From NCBI GenBank assembly GCA_966080355.1, contig CBHROW010000326.1, positions 1-6,412 on the forward strand: a DNA stretch of 6,412 nucleotides, written 5' to 3'. Shown here in pieces: positions 4,967-6,412 of the stretch. Every line of letters begins with the position of its first letter. The first letter of the stretch is position 1. A program made the translations under genes and the position numbers. Under the pieces are notes generated by a model. That model did no database searches. It saw nothing but the letters and a program-made list of their open reading frames with translations, and was not told the origin of the DNA. Origin of the DNA: Chryseosolibacter sp966080355. Its GTDB lineage: Bacteria > Bacteroidota > Bacteroidia > Cytophagales > Cyclobacteriaceae.

Positions 4967-6412
4967 CGGTTTGTCAATTTTGGATCGGTGGGGTGATGGA
5001 GTACAACTACCGATCGGCCTTCGACTACGACCTCGCTGTTGGCAGAATAGTCTTCTTTATCGGAAACTTCCATGGAGCTTGTGTCAAGGATCTTTGCCCA
5101 GCGATTACCATACTTTGCGCCAGGCAGTTTGTAAGAAACCGGTTCATGATGTGCGTTGAAGATCACATAGAAACTGTCATCGATGATCCGGTTCCCTTTT
5201 GGATCAGTCCAATGAATTCCCAGGCCATTCAGGTAGACACCAAGTGATTTGGCGAAATCCGTGATCCAATGCTCGTCCGTCATTTCTGACGCATCGGGGA
5301 GGAACCATGCGATGTCTTCCACATGGCTGCCTTTGATCGGTTGTCCTTGAAACCATCGTCTGCGACAGAACACCGCATGATCTTTGCGAAGCCGGATCAC
5401 CTTGCGGGTAAATTCCAAAAGTTCATTATCGGCATCTACCCAATCGATCCAGGAGATCTCATTGTCCTGGCAGTATGCGTTGTTATTTCCGTGCTGCGTC
5501 CGCCCGAGTTCATCACCCGCCACAATCATCGGCACACCTTGCGAGAGGAATAACGTGGCTAAAAAATTTCGTTTTTGACGCCCGCGAAGTTTGAGCACTT
5601 CTTGATCCTGCGTTTCACCTTCAGCACCGCAATTCCATGAACGATTGTGGCTTTCGCCATCCCGATTGTCTTCACCGTTTGCCTCGTTGTGTTTTTCATT
5701 GTAAGAAACAAGATCGTGAAGGGTGAAGCCATCGTGGGCAGTGACGAAATTCACGCTTGCCGTTGGTCTTCGATAGTCGCCTTCATACAGATCGGGACTG
5801 CCTGTGAACCTTAGCGCAAATTCTCCAAGCATACTGTCAGCACCACGCCAGAAATCACGAATACAGTCGCGATATTTCCCGTTCCATTCGGCCCATCCCG
5901 GAGGAAATTTTCCTACCTGGTATCCGCCTTCACCAATATCCCACGGCTCTGCAATGAGCTTGACCTGTGAGATGACAGGATCCTGGTGAATGATGTCGAA
6001 AAAGGCGCTCAGTCGATTTACTTCGTGCAATTCGCGCGCAAGCGTAGCGGCCAGATCGAATCGAAAACCATCAACATGCATCTCGAGGATCCAGTAGCGT
6101 AAGCTGTCCATCATCAATCGCAACACATTGGGTAGATTCGCATTAAGCGTGTTTCCTGTGCCTGTGTAGTCCATGTAATATCGCTTGTTTTCTTCCGTCA
6201 GGCGATAATAGGCTGCGTTGTCAATCCCTTTGAATGATAATGTCGGGCCCAGTTGATTGCCTTCAGCGGTATGATTGTAAACTACATCGAGAATGACTTC
6301 AATGCCGGCTTCGTGCAACGCTTTCATCATGACTTTGAATTCATTCACTTGATCGCCAGCCACACCTGACGCAGCATATCTCGAATCTGGCGCGAAGAAT
6401 CCGATGGTGTTA
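4963..6412 (-). CDS. glgX: Glycogen debranching enzyme GlgX (GH13_11 isoamylase type), N-terminus cut by window edge
   Basis: 482 residues are visible; the frame stays open to the right edge, so the true start lies outside. A GTG at 6361-6363 is internal, because the family sequence NTIGFFAPDSRYAASG precedes it. The enzyme hydrolyses alpha-1,6 branch points of glycogen and limit dextrins in the cytosol. All GH13 regions are present: DVVYNH (region I), GFRFDLA with nucleophile D119, LIAEPWD with acid/base E155, and FVTAHD with D227 (numbered from the first full codon in the window). These spacings nearly equal those of E. coli GlgX D336/E371/D443, so about 215-220 residues, including the N-terminal CBM48 domain, should be missing. 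NNNAYCQDNEISWIDW is a GlgX/isoamylase signature, and a C-terminal beta domain follows. The TGA stop overlaps the malQ ATG, making glgX the upstream gene of a glgX-malQ unit. TreX-type isoamylases are close relatives, so exact branch-length preference is unknown. Confidence 0.96.
   Translation of the reverse strand, partial: NTIGFFAPDSRYAASGVAGDQVNEFKVMMKALHEAGIEVILDVVYNHTAEGNQLGPTLSFKGIDNAAYYRLTEENKRYYMDYTGTGNTLNANLPNVLRLMMDSLRYWILEMHVDGFRFDLAATLARELHEVNRLSAFFDIIHQDPVISQVKLIAEPWDIGEGGYQVGKFPPGWAEWNGKYRDCIRDFWRGADSMLGEFALRFTGSPDLYEGDYRRPTASVNFVTAHDGFTLHDLVSYNEKHNEANGEDNRDGESHNRSWNCGAEGETQDQEVLKLRGRQKRNFLATLFLSQGVPMIVAGDELGRTQHGNNNAYCQDNEISWIDWVDADNELLEFTRKVIRLRKDHAVFCRRRWFQGQPIKGSHVEDIAWFLPDASEMTDEHWITDFAKSLGVYLNGLGIHWTDPKGNRIIDDSFYVIFNAHHEPVSYKLPGAKYGNRWAKILDTSSMEVSDKEDYSANSEVVVEGRSVVVLHHPTDPKLTNR

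Noticed and set aside
6361..6363. GTG as the start of glgX
   Set aside because: The frame continues upstream with conserved GlgX sequence (NTIGFFAPDSRYAASG), so this codon is an internal valine.

Overview
The window looks like part of a Bacteroidota chromosome, most likely the Cytophagales/Chitinophagales side. Three things suggest this. The cold-shock gene has a Bacteroidota-type promoter (TTG, 19 bp, TAnnTTTG). Starts lack obvious Shine-Dalgarno sequences and have AT-rich leaders. The glycosyltransferase belongs to the 'FGWEFPPHISGGLGTA' starch-synthase-like group that I associate with this phylum. The lineage is inferred from these signs and not from any search.

Layout from left to right: (1) positions 1-1236, minus strand, a glycogen/starch-synthase-like glycosyltransferase whose C-terminus runs off the left edge; (2) 1237-1649, a non-coding stretch ending in an intrinsic terminator; (3) 1650-2060, minus strand, an OsmC/Ohr-type thiol peroxidase; (4) 2061-2254, a divergent promoter region; (5) 2255-2455, plus strand, a 66-residue cold-shock protein with its own terminator; (6) 2613-3473, plus strand, a tandem-domain universal stress protein; (7) 3476-4966, minus strand, malQ; (8) 4963-6412, minus strand, glgX, whose N-terminus runs off the right edge.

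The theme is storage polysaccharide plus stress. The synthase-like enzyme would build or extend alpha-1,4-glucan. GlgX removes alpha-1,6 branches, and MalQ rearranges the maltodextrins released. glgX and malQ overlap by 4 bp (ATGA) and form one transcription unit that starts outside the window. Between these enzymes sit three small stress genes (osmC, csp, usp) with their own promoters or terminators, so they appear to be separate units and not part of a glycogen operon.

The most interesting sequence-level feature is the usp/malQ junction. The two genes converge with only 2 bp between their stop codons. A terminator-like hairpin with a U-rich tail, oriented for usp, lies inside the end of the malQ reading frame. 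I see no mobile element, CRISPR array, tRNA or rRNA, and no convincing undescribed system. Every intact gene belongs to a known family.
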